Of a stretch of DNA of 64,000 nt, positions 1 to 8,977 are shown piece by piece. The notes under the pieces are model-generated. The model was not told the origin of the DNA. It made no database searches and worked only from the letters and a program-made list of their open reading frames with translations. Source of the DNA: JAXDAY01 sp034679345 (lineage in GTDB: Bacteria; Eisenbacteria; RBG-16-71-46; CAIMUX01; VGJL01). Numbering within the stretch: the first letter of the stretch is position 1; the number at the start of each line of letters is the position of its first letter. The position numbers and the translations under genes are program-made. Where the stretch lies: positions 1 through 64,000 of the forward strand of contig JAXDAY010000028.1 in NCBI GenBank assembly GCA_034679345.1, read 5' to 3'.

Positions 1-104
1 GCCTCGCTCCTGCGCGTGGCGATCGCAGCGGCGATGAGCTCATGGGCGATCGATTCGAGATCGGCGAGCTCGGTTCGAGCTTCTTGGGGCAAAGCGACCG
101 GCAA
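1..104 (-). CDS. Hypothetical protein, N-terminal fragment cut by the window edge
   Basis: A minus-strand reading frame runs open from a TTG at 104 to the window edge, giving about 34 residues (beginning MPVALPQEARTELADLES). A GGGAGG Shine-Dalgarno sequence lies on the minus strand at 116-111, six bases before the TTG, which is why I prefer it to the in-frame ATG at 128. The peptide looks like an amphipathic helix and matches no family I recognise. Too little is visible to assign a function. Confidence 0.4.
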   Translation of the reverse strand, partial: MPVALPQEARTELADLESIAHELIAAAIATRRSE

Positions 105-371
105 TGCGAGCCTCCCTGACAAGCGCATAGGTCCCGGGTCGGGGTAAGCAAGAAAGAGACCCATGGCGCGATCGAGCCAGTCAATAGAGAGGACATCGCA
201 TCGAAGCGCTCTTCGCCGCTCCTCACGCGAATCGACTCACGCCTCACGCCGTCATGCGACGATGAGAAGCGCCCGATCCTCGACGGTCCCGTCGAATGCT
301 CGACACCCACACGCACACCCAGCGCATCCGCGCTCGAAGAAGCTCTGCGTCCGGGCTCTCGCCTGCGCGGC

Positions 372-869
372 CTATCCCTCGTACGCGCGCTGCAGCTCGG
401 CGATGTCGAGCTTCTTCATCTTGAGCATCGCAGTCATCGCCCGTTCCGACTTCGCCTTGTCGGAGCTCTGGAGAAGAGAGCCGATGATTGAGGGAACGAC
501 CTGCCAGGAGAGGCCGAATCGATCCTTGAGCCAGCCGCAGGCCTGGGCGCTGGGATCGCCGCCTGCGGAGAGCTTGTCCCAGTAGTAGTCCACTTCCTCC
601 TGCGTGTCGCAGTTGACCTGAAGCGAGATCGCCTCGGTGAACTTGAACTGAGGGCCGCCGTTCAGAGCGGTGAGGCGCTGCCCGTCGAGCTCGAAGAGGA
701 CGGTGAGCACCTTGCCGGCTCGGTCGCCGTGGATCTCGGAGCCCGCCTCGCCGTAACGGCTGACCCCGAGGATGCGGGAGTTCGGGAAGATCGAGGTGTA
801 GAAGCGGGCGGCGTCCTCGCCCTCTCCGTCGAACCAAAGGCATGGGGTGATTCTATGGAGCTTCGCCAT
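372..869 (-). CDS. VOC family protein (PhnB/glyoxalase-like)
   Basis: The product is 165 residues. The N-terminus (ITPCLWFDGEGEDAARFYTSIFP) and the segment with the VNCDTQEEVDYYWDKLSAGG pattern followed by GWLKDRFGLSWQVVP are the signature of the PhnB-like, 3-demethylubiquinone 3-methyltransferase-annotated branch of the vicinal oxygen chelate fold. Members of this branch are mostly uncharacterised, and the methyltransferase label in databases is not a reliable function. The length is normal for a single-domain member. It lies 65 bp downstream of the DUF1579 gene on the same strand, so the two may be co-transcribed. I infer a small cytosolic VOC protein of unknown substrate. Confidence 0.88.
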   Translation of the reverse strand: MAKLHRITPCLWFDGEGEDAARFYTSIFPNSRILGVSRYGEAGSEIHGDRAGKVLTVLFELDGQRLTALNGGPQFKFTEAISLQVNCDTQEEVDYYWDKLSAGGDPSAQACGWLKDRFGLSWQVVPSIIGSLLQSSDKAKSERAMTAMLKMKKLDIAELQRAYEG

Positions 870-934
870 TCGCTTTCTCCTGGTCGGCCGGGTGAGGGAT
901 GCGCGGCTTCGGCGTCTTGGATCGGGCGACAGGC

Positions 935-1585
935 CTACTGGCGGACGCCCGTGTACTCCATCACCTTCATCTCGGGCGCGCCGCCGGGCGGCAGCATATA
1001 CATCGTAAGGGTGAACTTGTTGTCGCCGTCGCGGCGCATCTCCTCGCGAACCTTGAGATCGGCGCCGGTCGAAGGGTCGAGCATGGCGCCGACCAGGTCG
1101 ATTCCCCTGCCGTCCGCCGAAGGCTGGCCCGCCAGGTGCATGGAACCGGTGGAGAGGTTGTCGAACCAGTAGGAGACATACTGCCTCTTGACGTTGTCGT
1201 AGCCGTCAATGCTCATGCCCTCGAAGGGCATCCCTCGATACGAACTGCGGTGGTGCCCGACGAGGAAGCGCCCGCCTAGAACGATCTCGAAGGTCGCGGT
1301 GCCCTCGCCCGTGATCGGTTCGGCGCCGCCCTCCCAGAGCTTGGTCGTCGTCTTCCAGGTGCCGCCGGCGGCCTTGGCCAGATCTGCATGGAGCGGGCCG
1401 GGGCTGCCAAGCGCCATCATCTGCTTCATCTCCTCATCGGTCATCTCCATGCCGCCTGCCCCCGGCTCCTCCGCGGCGAGAGCGGGGGTGAGAGCAGCGG
1501 CGATGGCGACGAGGCTGATGCAGGCGACCAGCGCGAAGGCCAGCCGGGTTCGGCGCGCGGGGCGGGAAAGTCTAGCGTGCGACAT
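935..1585 (-). CDS. DUF1579 family exported protein
   Basis: I place the start at the ATG at 1585, preceded on the minus strand by CGGAGGC with about seven bases of spacing. An upstream extension of the frame lacks such a site and would overlap the divergent promoter region. The 216-residue product begins with a positively charged stretch and a hydrophobic core ending in ALTPALAAE, a good Sec signal peptide. The mature part (GGTWKTTTKLWEGG, then GGRFLVGHHRSSYRGMPF and GYDNVKRQYVSYWFDN) matches the DUF1579 beta-barrel-like family, whose function is unknown. A Met/Glu-rich linker (GMEMTDEEMKQMMALG) follows the signal. It is divergent from the antiporter gene. Confidence 0.85.
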   Translation of the reverse strand: MSHARLSRPARRTRLAFALVACISLVAIAAALTPALAAEEPGAGGMEMTDEEMKQMMALGSPGPLHADLAKAAGGTWKTTTKLWEGGAEPITGEGTATFEIVLGGRFLVGHHRSSYRGMPFEGMSIDGYDNVKRQYVSYWFDNLSTGSMHLAGQPSADGRGIDLVGAMLDPSTGADLKVREEMRRDGDNKFTLTMYMLPPGGAPEMKVMEYTGVRQ

Positions 1586-1766
1586 GTTCTTGCCTCCGGG
1601 AATGGGGTGGATCGCGTCGTTGAGCGGGGATCCCATGGCGCGGCCGCAACGGGGGAGTCTAGGGGCTGGGACGGGTGGTGGGCAATGGGGCGGGAAGCGA
1701 CAGGGGCCCGGCCATTCCCCCTGATTGAACTCCTGGACTTCCGATGCCGTGGGGTATCGTACGGGC

Positions 1767-4469
1767 ATGCACGAGCTGCCCCTGATCACGACCATCGCGG
1801 CCGCCTTTTCCGTCGCCTGGCTGTTCGGCCTGATCACGCAGCGCCTCCGGCTGTCGCCGATCGTGGGCTACCTGCTGGCGGGCGTCCTGATCGGGCCGAA
1901 CACGCCGGGGTTCGTCGGCGACGTCTACTTCGCGCAGCAGATGGCCGAGGTGGGCGTCATCCTCCTGATGTTCGGCGTCGGCCTGCACTTCCGACTGAAA
2001 GACCTCCTCGCGGTCAAGGCGGTGGCCATCCCGGGCGCGGCCGGCCAGAGCCTGGTGGCCACGATCCTTTCCATAGTCGTCTTCTCGTGGCTCGGCCTGC
2101 CCCTCGCAACCGGCGCGGTCATCGGGATGGCCCTGTCCGTGGCGAGCACAGTGGTCCTGATGCGCGTTCTGATGGACGCCGACAGCCTCGACTCCCCCCA
2201 GGGACACGTGGCGGTTGGATGGCTGCTCGTCGAGGACATCTTCACGGTCGTCCTGCTTGTGCTGATCCCAGTGCTCGGCCGGGGCGCGCTGCCAGGATCC
2301 GAGGCGCACGTCGTAAGTCAAGCGCAGCCGTTTCTCCCCACCCTGGGAATCGCGCTGCTCAAGCTCGCCGCCTTGATCGCCATCGTTCTGCTCGCGCTGT
2401 CGCGGATCGTCCCGCGCATCCTGATGCATGTCGCCAGGCTTCGCTCGCGGGAGCTCTTCACCCTGACGGTCCTGACCATGTCCATCGCGATCGCGGCAGG
2501 CTCCTACATGTTCTTCGGAGCCTCGGTCGCTCTCGGCGCGTTCCTCGCCGGGATCGTCGCCGCCCAGTCGCCCGTCGGCCACCAGGCGGCCGACGAGATC
2601 CTGCCGATGCGCGATGCCTTCGCCGTGCTGTTCTTCGTCTCAGTCGGGATGCTGTTCAATCCCGCCTTCCTGGTCGAGCAGCCTCTGATGATCGCCGCGG
2701 CGCTGGGCATCATCCTGCTGGCCAAGCCGCTGACCGCGCTCGCGATCGTGGCCCTCCTCGGCCACTCGGTACGGACGTCTCTCACCGTGGCATTCGGTCT
2801 GGCGCAGGTCGGCGAGTTCTCATTCATCCTATCGGAGCTTGCCCGGCAGCACGGCCTCATGAGCGACGCCGGCCACAGCGCTGTGGTGGCGTCCGCGATT
2901 CTCTCGATCAGCCTCAATCCAATGCTCTTCCGCCAGATACCGAGGGTGGAGGCATCCTTGAGAAGCCATCGGCGACTCTGGCGCCTCTTGAACGGACGGG
3001 CCGAGCGGAGGGCGATGGCGGTCAACGTCGGCCCCGCCGCCGCCGGTGTGACGCCTCGCGCGTCCTCAAGCGAATCCCTGGCGATCGTCGTCGGCTATGG
3101 ACCGGTCGGGCGTTTCGCGCACCGCCTGCTACAGGACGCCGGCTTCCCGACCGTGATCATCGATTTCAACCTGGACACCGTCCTATCGCTGAAGAGCCAG
3201 GGACAGAGCGCCGTCTTCGGGGATGTGTCCAACGAGAGCGTTCTGGAGGAAGCGGGCGTCCGGCGAGCCTCGCACGTGATCCTCGCCTTGCCGCGCGCGT
3301 CGAACCGCGCCGCCATCGTCACCCAGGTCCGGAACCTCAATCCGAAGGTACGGATCCTGGTTCGAGCGCACTACCTCTCGGAGCGCGAGGGCCTGGAACG
3401 CGCGGGGGCGACCGCCGCGGCGTTCGAGGAAGCCGAAGCCGCGGTCGCCCTTGCGCGCCTTGTGCTTGCTGACACCGGCGTGCAGCGTGCGGCCGCCGAG
3501 AGGAAGATCGGGGATCTCAGGCTCCAGCTCATCATGGAGAACATCTCAAGCATCCGCGAGCAGCGCGTGGGGAGCGTGATGGTCCCCTGGGCGCGCGTCC
3601 GGTGGCTGCCGACGAGCGCGACGAAGGAGGAAGTGCTGGTCCAGGCGGCGGGAGAGCGCTTCTCGCGCTGGCCGGTGGTCTCGGCGGAGACAGGCCAGGC
3701 GGTCGGTTACCTGCTCACGAAGGACTTGATCGCCCACGCCTCTGAAACCGACTGGTTGCGGCTGGTCCGGCCTCTCGGAGAGATCTCGCCGGATGCCAAC
3801 GTGGAGTCGGCGCTCGCGAGGCTGCAGGAGGAGGGCGCGAACGTCTATATAGTTCAAGAGGAAGGCAGGCCGATCGGCTTCATCACGATCGAGGACATCA
3901 TCGAAATGATCTTCGGCCGCCTCGCTGATGAATACCCCCGTGAAGCGGAAGTATCTCTCTGGCGGGCGGTGGGGATCGGTGGGATCGTCTCGCGGCTCGA
4001 AGCGACCTCTCACGACGAAGCGATTCGAGAACTCGTCGCAGCGATTCCGCAACACCGGCTTCCACCGGGGACGAGCCGCGATGCGATCGCGAGTCTGGCG
4101 CTGGAGCGGGAAGCGGAGATCTCGACGGATCTTGGCAACGGCGTCGCCATCCCGCACGCCCGCTGTCCGAAGCTCGCCTCGCCTCTCGCCGTCTTCGGCC
4201 GATCGGAGGAGGGGATCCTCTTCTCCCCTGAGGGGCGGGAACCGGTTCACCTCCTCTTCCTGTTCGTCACTCCAGCGGAGCGGCCCGAACTCCAGATCAC
4301 GTTGCTCGGTCAGCTTGCCGGCATCGTCAGGGATCCGTCCTGTCGGGACGCGCTACGCTTGGCCACATCGCCCTCGGAGGTGCTGGAGATTCTGGCAGCC
4401 GGCATGAAAGGCGAGGCTGCGCGGGCTCGCGACTGGCCTTCGGGCTTCGAGGAGGAAGCGGCATCTTAG
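1767..4469 (+). CDS. CPA2 cation:proton antiporter fused to TrkA-N, CBS pair and PTS EIIA domains
   Basis: The start is the ATG at 1767 (MHELPLITTIAAAF), directly before the first membrane helix. The 900-residue product has four parts. Residues 1 to about 385 are a KefB-type Na+/H+ exchanger membrane domain. About 436-560 is a TrkA-N Rossmann domain with GYGPVGRFAHRLL. About 600-712 is a CBS pair ending in EDIIEMIFGRLADEY, which resembles the end of CorC/HlyC CBS domains. About 730-900 is a fructose-type PTS EIIA domain with the phospho-acceptor motif VAIPHAR (His797). Antiporters joined to TrkA-N are common. The added CBS and EIIA parts suggest control by adenine nucleotides and by phosphotransfer. 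I infer K+ or Na+ efflux gated by energy or nitrogen state. Confidence 0.9.
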   Translation: MHELPLITTIAAAFSVAWLFGLITQRLRLSPIVGYLLAGVLIGPNTPGFVGDVYFAQQMAEVGVILLMFGVGLHFRLKDLLAVKAVAIPGAAGQSLVATILSIVVFSWLGLPLATGAVIGMALSVASTVVLMRVLMDADSLDSPQGHVAVGWLLVEDIFTVVLLVLIPVLGRGALPGSEAHVVSQAQPFLPTLGIALLKLAALIAIVLLALSRIVPRILMHVARLRSRELFTLTVLTMSIAIAAGSYMFFGASVALGAFLAGIVAAQSPVGHQAADEILPMRDAFAVLFFVSVGMLFNPAFLVEQPLMIAAALGIILLAKPLTALAIVALLGHSVRTSLTVAFGLAQVGEFSFILSELARQHGLMSDAGHSAVVASAILSISLNPMLFRQIPRVEASLRSHRRLWRLLNGRAERRAMAVNVGPAAAGVTPRASSSESLAIVVGYGPVGRFAHRLLQDAGFPTVIIDFNLDTVLSLKSQGQSAVFGDVSNESVLEEAGVRRASHVILALPRASNRAAIVTQVRNLNPKVRILVRAHYLSEREGLERAGATAAAFEEAEAAVALARLVLADTGVQRAAAERKIGDLRLQLIMENISSIREQRVGSVMVPWARVRWLPTSATKEEVLVQAAGERFSRWPVVSAETGQAVGYLLTKDLIAHASETDWLRLVRPLGEISPDANVESALARLQEEGANVYIVQEEGRPIGFITIEDIIEMIFGRLADEYPREAEVSLWRAVGIGGIVSRLEATSHDEAIRELVAAIPQHRLPPGTSRDAIASLALEREAEISTDLGNGVAIPHARCPKLASPLAVFGRSEEGILFSPEGREPVHLLFLFVTPAERPELQITLLGQLAGIVRDPSCRDALRLATSPSEVLEILAAGMKGEAARARDWPSGFEEEAAS

Positions 4470-4516
4470 GCGGATGCTTGAAGCTCTCGACTGGAACGAT
4501 TCCGCGGCCGACTCTC

Positions 4517-5365
4517 CTACTCCAACCCCCTCGCCTCCAGCTCGTCCTCCTCGAGCCCGATATAGTGCCCCAGCTCGTGGTAGAGGGTCAGGTAGATCTC
4601 ATGCACCAGCTCCTCCCGCGTGGGGCACTGGCGCTCGAGGTTGCGCTGGTAGATGAAGATCGTCGGCGGCAGGTCCGGCGGCGCGTAGACCGACTGCTCG
4701 CGCAGATTGCGCCCCACGAACAGGCCCAGCACCGACGGCGTGATCGGCTCTCCCGCCTCCTCGACCAGCACGTCCTTCTCCGGCAGATCCTGCACCACGA
4801 TCGGCACCTGCTTCAGGTGCGCCTGCAGCTCGGGGGGCAAGGACTGCGCGGCCTCCCAGACGACCTTCTCGAAGGCCTCGCGCTGCATGCGCGTGGGCAA
4901 GGGGTAACACTCGGCGTCATCGCAGCGCGCTTCGTCGTACATCTCCTCGGCCTCGGCGTAGCGACCGAGGTGCTCGAGCACTTGCGCGAGACCGTAGAGA
5001 ACAGGCGCGCGATCCTGCTCGGTTTCGAGGACCTTGCGGAAGAGAGCCTCCGATTCGTCGAAGCGGGCCATCTCGTAGAGGGCCGAGGCGAGGTAGTAGC
5101 CGTGGACATTGGGATTGTCGACCTTGCCCTCGGCCGCCTCGAGGTGCTCGAGCCCCTCGGCGGCAAAGCCGCTCTCGAGCAGCGCGGCGCCCAGCAGGAA
5201 GCGCACCTCGGGATGCCCCGAAGTCTCCTCCATCAGGTGCTCCGCCTCCGCCCCGGCAACGTCGAGATCACCCTTCTCGAGGGAATCCCACGCGGCATCG
5301 ATCCGATCGATCGTCTCGTCCGATAGGGGGGGGACGCGGCCTCGATCGTGCTTCTTCTTCGGCAT
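4517..5365 (-). CDS. Zincin-like metallopeptidase with N-terminal TPR-like repeats
   Basis: The product is 282 residues. The first 150 residues contain helical repeats (GHPEVRFLLGAALLESGFAAEGLEHLEAA, then ALYEMARFDESEALFRKVLE) typical of tetratricopeptide repeats. The C-terminal 130 residues match the family of small bacterial zincins (PF06262-like), with the helix LTLYHELGHYIGLEEDELEARGLE carrying HExxH at residues 263-267 and acidic residues just after. In that family the HExxH helix closes the protein, as it does here. Fusion to TPRs suggests a protein-binding role for the N-terminal half. No signal peptide is seen, so it is probably cytosolic. The 3' end is separated from the antiporter gene by 47 bp, in convergent orientation. 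Confidence 0.85.
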   Translation of the reverse strand: MPKKKHDRGRVPPLSDETIDRIDAAWDSLEKGDLDVAGAEAEHLMEETSGHPEVRFLLGAALLESGFAAEGLEHLEAAEGKVDNPNVHGYYLASALYEMARFDESEALFRKVLETEQDRAPVLYGLAQVLEHLGRYAEAEEMYDEARCDDAECYPLPTRMQREAFEKVVWEAAQSLPPELQAHLKQVPIVVQDLPEKDVLVEEAGEPITPSVLGLFVGRNLREQSVYAPPDLPPTIFIYQRNLERQCPTREELVHEIYLTLYHELGHYIGLEEDELEARGLE

Positions 5366-5481
5366 TCAGGTCCTCGCCTTCCGTCAGATGACACCTTAGG
5401 ATACTTCTCGGGCGCCGGTTGCGGGAACGCCAATCTTGGCGACGGCGGTCCGCCGCGCCCAACTCATAGGAGGATCGACCG

Positions 5482-7194
5482 ATGCGGCGACAATCTCCTC
5501 CGTCCCCCCGGATCATCGCCCTGCTGGTCCTGGCGTGTTTCCTGCTCCCTCGCCCCGGAGCGGCGGCGGGCCCGGCGACCGCCTGCGCCGCCCTCGGCCC
5601 CGCCGACGAGGAGCAACAACTGCGCCTGAGCCACTTCGGGTCCGAGGCGGGAACGGAGCGCTATCGCATCTCTCGCTCCGCCGGCGGCGACTCCCTGATC
5701 GTCACCTCCGAGTCGGCGGGCAGCCTTCCGGGCCGCCCCTTCACCACCCGGATGCGCCTCGCGGTCGATCCGGTCGACTTCTCCCTCCTTCGCTACCGCC
5801 TCGACGCGATCGCCGCGGGCGAGACGCAGGTGATCCAGGCCTGGCGTACGGCCGACTCGGTCATCGTCGACATTCAGACGCCGCGCGGCGGCCTGCGGCG
5901 CGGCTTCGCCGAACCCGGCCGCGTCTACATCGCCGATAACCTGATCGCAAGCCACCTCGTCCTGCTCGCCTGCCGCGCGCCCTCGCCGCCGGGCCTCTCC
6001 GAGACCGTGCGCGTGGTGATCCCGCAGGTGGGCGCTGTCCTGCCGGCGGTCCTCACATCGGCCGCTCCGGCCCCCGACGGCTCGCGCGCAATCGACTTCA
6101 CGATCGCCGCCGTCCGCCAGACGATCTCTCTCGATCCCGCAGGCGCGGTGCAGGCGATCGACATTCCCTCCCAGTCGCTGCGCTACTTCTCGCCGCGTCT
6201 CTCCGACGCGCGCCAGAAGATGCCGATCGCCGACGGTCCGCGCCGCCCGCCGGTCGAGATGGTGCCGGAGGCGCAGGCCCTCCCGACGCGCGTCCTCTTC
6301 GAGGAAGAGGTCGTGCGCTTCGTTTCGGGCGCGGTGGAGCTTTCGGGCATCGTGACCCTCCCGCGCGGGGGGCAACCGATCCCCTACCCCACGGTCGTCT
6401 TCCTCCCCGGCTCGGGCCATCAGGACCGGGACAACGCGATCGGCCCGAACCGTCCCTTCTTCGACATCGCCCGCGGTCTTGCCGTCCAAGGGATCGCGAG
6501 CTTCCGCTTCGACAAGCGGAGCGTGGCCGATCCCAAGTCGATCGACATGCCGCGCGCGACGGTCGAGCAGGACCTCATCATCGACGCCCTCGCCGCGATC
6601 GAGTTCATCCGCTCGCGCGGGGACGTGGATGGGAATCGCATGGTGCTCCTGGGCTATGAGCTCGGCGGCGCCCTCGCCGCTGAGATCGCCAACGACTCGG
6701 GACGGGTCGCGGGGATCGTCGTCTTCTCCTCCTCCCCGCGCCCGCTCGATGAGCGGATGCGCGACGAGGTGCTGCTCATGAAGAGCGAAGGACGCGCCGA
6801 TGCCGCAGGGATGTCCGATCGCTTCCTGCGCCAGCTCGACAGCCTCATCGCCGGGACGCTGCCCGCCGAACGGCAGCTCATGGGAATCCGCGCGGGGTAT
6901 CTCGCAGATCTGCGCACGCGCGATCTCGCGGGCGAGTTCGAGCGCTTCGGCGGACCGATCCTCGTCGTGCGAGGCGGGAAGAATCACCTCGAGTTCGCCT
7001 CCGACGCGAAGCTCTGGAGCGATCTCGCCGCCCGCCGCGGCAAGCGAACAACGGAGATCCGCGACTATCCCGCGCTGGGCCCGCTCCTGATCCCGATCCG
7101 CGGAGAGACCGGTCCCGCGGCGTTCTTCGAGGCCGGCACGGTCGATCCGAGCGTGATCGACGGCATCGCAAGCTTCATCCTGCGGATCCGCTGA
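5482..7194 (+). CDS. Exported alpha/beta-hydrolase-fold protein lacking the catalytic triad
   Basis: The 570-residue product starts at ATG 5482 behind AGGAGGATCGACCG and has a signal peptide ending near PGAAAG. Residues about 20-270 are a beta-rich N-terminal domain. Residues about 275-570 are an alpha/beta hydrolase of the exported S9/YtmA-like type (GIVTLPRGG, VFLPGSGHQDRDNAIGPNRPF, IASFRFDKR). The nucleophile elbow, normally GHSLGG, reads GYELGG (Glu393). The acid position, normally GERD, reads GGKN (Asn501). The histidine motif, normally YPGLNHLF, reads YPALGPLL (Pro534). The fold is intact but the Ser-Asp-His triad is gone, so I infer a non-enzymatic or altered-function protein. The frame has no stops, so this is not simple decay. 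Confidence 0.85.
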   Translation: MRRQSPPSPRIIALLVLACFLLPRPGAAAGPATACAALGPADEEQQLRLSHFGSEAGTERYRISRSAGGDSLIVTSESAGSLPGRPFTTRMRLAVDPVDFSLLRYRLDAIAAGETQVIQAWRTADSVIVDIQTPRGGLRRGFAEPGRVYIADNLIASHLVLLACRAPSPPGLSETVRVVIPQVGAVLPAVLTSAAPAPDGSRAIDFTIAAVRQTISLDPAGAVQAIDIPSQSLRYFSPRLSDARQKMPIADGPRRPPVEMVPEAQALPTRVLFEEEVVRFVSGAVELSGIVTLPRGGQPIPYPTVVFLPGSGHQDRDNAIGPNRPFFDIARGLAVQGIASFRFDKRSVADPKSIDMPRATVEQDLIIDALAAIEFIRSRGDVDGNRMVLLGYELGGALAAEIANDSGRVAGIVVFSSSPRPLDERMRDEVLLMKSEGRADAAGMSDRFLRQLDSLIAGTLPAERQLMGIRAGYLADLRTRDLAGEFERFGGPILVVRGGKNHLEFASDAKLWSDLAARRGKRTTEIRDYPALGPLLIPIRGETGPAAFFEAGTVDPSVIDGIASFILRIR

Positions 7195-7215
7195 TCCGCC
7201 CTCCCAGAGGTCTGC

Positions 7216-7245
7216 TACAATACCCGGTCCCGGGAGCGCTCCCGG
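7216..7245 (+). promoter_or_regulatory. Extended -10 promoter followed by a 16-bp perfect palindrome
   Basis: TGCTACAAT at 7213-7221 is an extended -10 element (TGn plus TACAAT). About nine bases downstream, at 7230-7245, lies the perfect palindrome CCGGGAGCGCTCCCGG, followed by the GGAGGGAGGAC ribosome binding site of the DUF2203 gene. No good -35 box is visible, which fits an extended -10 promoter. The palindrome sits in the predicted 5' leader and could be an operator or an RNA hairpin near the ribosome binding site. This is inference from sequence only. Confidence 0.5.
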
Positions 7246-7262
7246 CAGGAGGGAGGACGGTC

Positions 7263-7691
7263 GTGAGAGTCTTCACTGTCAGGGAAGCGAATCGAATCCT
7301 GCCTCAAGTCGAGCAGGCCATCCGCTCCCTCCGCGCCCGGGCCCGTGAGATCATCGGGTGGCAGGATCGTCTCGGCGTGCTCTCGCTGATCGGCGCGGAG
7401 GATTCCAGAAGCCCCGAGCACGCGGAGCTGGGCGTCGTCCAGAAGGAGCTCGAGGACTCGGTCAACGGATACAACGAGCATCTCGAGGAATTGCAGCGGA
7501 TCGGCTGCGTCGTGAAGGATCTGAACCACGGCCTGGTGGACTTCTACGGCCGCAGCGGCGATCGCCTGGTCTTCCTTTGCTGGCGATTGGGCGAAAAGAA
7601 GATCGCCTTCTGGCACGAGCTGCAGGGCGGGTTCAGCGGACGCCGGCCGATCAAGGAGCTGGAAGGCGCCGAGGAGGAGACGGGGGACTAG
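7263..7691 (+). CDS. DUF2203 family protein
   Basis: The 142-residue product starts at GTG 7263 behind GGAGGGAGGAC. It begins FTVREANRILPQVEQAI, has a long helical middle, and ends FYGRSGDRLVFLCWRLGEKKIAFWHELQGGFSGRRPI. These are the two conserved blocks of DUF2203, a small cytosolic family of unknown function. The first block and the predicted coiled helices suggest an oligomeric protein. It stands 50 bp upstream of the amidohydrolase gene and may share its transcript from the promoter at 7216. Confidence 0.85.
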   Translation: MRVFTVREANRILPQVEQAIRSLRARAREIIGWQDRLGVLSLIGAEDSRSPEHAELGVVQKELEDSVNGYNEHLEELQRIGCVVKDLNHGLVDFYGRSGDRLVFLCWRLGEKKIAFWHELQGGFSGRRPIKELEGAEEETGD

Positions 7692-7741
7692 CATTGGGGA
7701 GGGGGTCGGACTTGGGAACGGGACTGGGGCCCGGGAAGAGA

Positions 7742-8977
7742 ATGCAGCCTGCTCGCGTCGAGGATCTGCCGATCCGCAGGGACGTGCGCAAGCACTTCGA
7801 GTCGATGGTCGAGCTGCGCCGCGACCTGCACAAGTATCCCGAGACGGCGTTCAACGAGGCGCGGACGGCGGCAAAGGTGGGCGGCGGGCTGCGCGATCTC
7901 TATTCGGATCTCAAGACCGGCATCGCGAAGACCGGGGTGTCGATGGTGCTGCGTCCCGAAGTCGCGGCGAAGGGCCGCGCGATCCTCTTCCGCGCCGACA
8001 TGGACGCGCTGCCGATCCAGGAAGAGAGCGCCGCTCCCTACGCGTCGAAGAACGCAGGGGCGATGCACGCTTGCGGCCATGACGGCCACATCTCGATCCT
8101 CCTGCACACGGCGAGGATCGCCCATGGGATGACCGCGCAGCTCGGCGGGCCGGTGCGCTTCGTCTTCCAGCCTGCCGAGGAAGGTCCCGGCGGAGCGAAG
8201 CCGATGATCGAGGAGGGGATCCTGCGCGATCCTCCGATCGAGGCGGCATTCGGGCTGCATCTCTGGAGCGGACTTCCCACGGGAACGGTCGCAGTGACGC
8301 CGGGACCGATGATGGCGGCGGCCGACGAGTTCGAGATCCTCGTCAAGGGCAAGGGCGGCCACGGCGCCTATCCCCACGAGACGGTCGACGCGGTCGTCGT
8401 CGGCAGCCACCTGGTCGTAGCCCTCCAGACCCTCGTCTCGCGAAACGTCGATCCGAACCACACCGCGGTCGTCTCGGTGGGGCAGTTCAATGCGGGGCAG
8501 AACTTCAACATCATCGCCGAGACGGCGCGGTTGCGCGGCACGCTGCGCACCTTTCGCACCGACGTGCGCGACCGGCTGATCCGCCGCCTCAAGGAGGTGG
8601 CCGAGGGAGTCTGCGGTTCACTCGGGGCGGGTTGCGAGTTCACCTTCCGGGACCACTATCCCCCGGTCGTGAACGATCCGGTCATCTCCGACTTCGTCGC
8701 CGGGGTCGCCGCATCCGTCGTGGGAGAGGAAAACGTCCTGCGCGATCTCGTCTCCATGGGAGGCGAGGACATGAGCTACTTCCTGAAGGAGGTGCCGGGC
8801 GCGTATCTCTTCCTGGGATCGAGGAACGAGGAGAAGGGGATCGTCGAGTCGCACCACAACCCGCGCTTCGACATCGACGAGCCGGCGATGATGATCGGCG
8901 CGGAGATCTTTCTGCGGATCATGGAACGGTACTGGACCGCCTTCCCGGCGCCGCCCGCTCGGACTCAGGTCGACTGA
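7742..8977 (+). CDS. M20 family amidohydrolase (aminoacylase/hippurate hydrolase type)
   Basis: I use the ATG at 7742; an in-frame TTG at 7712 with a G-rich upstream is an alternative. The 411-residue product shows the M20D pattern: LRRDLHKYPETAFNE, then RADMDALPIQEE, the metal-binding MHACGHDGHISILLHTA, FQPAEEGPGGAKPMIEEG, and GKGGHGAYPHETVDAV in the dimerisation domain. The C-terminal catalytic part contains MGGEDMSYFLKEVPGAYLFLG and SHHNPRFDIDE. These enzymes hydrolyse N-acyl amino acids with two metal ions. The substrate cannot be told from sequence. Its stop overlaps the ATG of the sixA gene (TGATG), which indicates translational coupling. Confidence 0.92.
   Translation: MQPARVEDLPIRRDVRKHFESMVELRRDLHKYPETAFNEARTAAKVGGGLRDLYSDLKTGIAKTGVSMVLRPEVAAKGRAILFRADMDALPIQEESAAPYASKNAGAMHACGHDGHISILLHTARIAHGMTAQLGGPVRFVFQPAEEGPGGAKPMIEEGILRDPPIEAAFGLHLWSGLPTGTVAVTPGPMMAAADEFEILVKGKGGHGAYPHETVDAVVVGSHLVVALQTLVSRNVDPNHTAVVSVGQFNAGQNFNIIAETARLRGTLRTFRTDVRDRLIRRLKEVAEGVCGSLGAGCEFTFRDHYPPVVNDPVISDFVAGVAASVVGEENVLRDLVSMGGEDMSYFLKEVPGAYLFLGSRNEEKGIVESHHNPRFDIDEPAMMIGAEIFLRIMERYWTAFPAPPARTQVD

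Noticed and set aside
71..90. A GGTTCGA-like tRNA T-loop sequence
   Set aside because: No cloverleaf can be drawn around it, and no acceptor stem or anticodon arm is present.
5464..6987. A 507-codon minus-strand frame opposite the exported hydrolase
   Set aside because: It is an Arg/Asp/Gly-rich antisense shadow typical of high-GC genes, while the plus frame has a signal peptide and family motifs.
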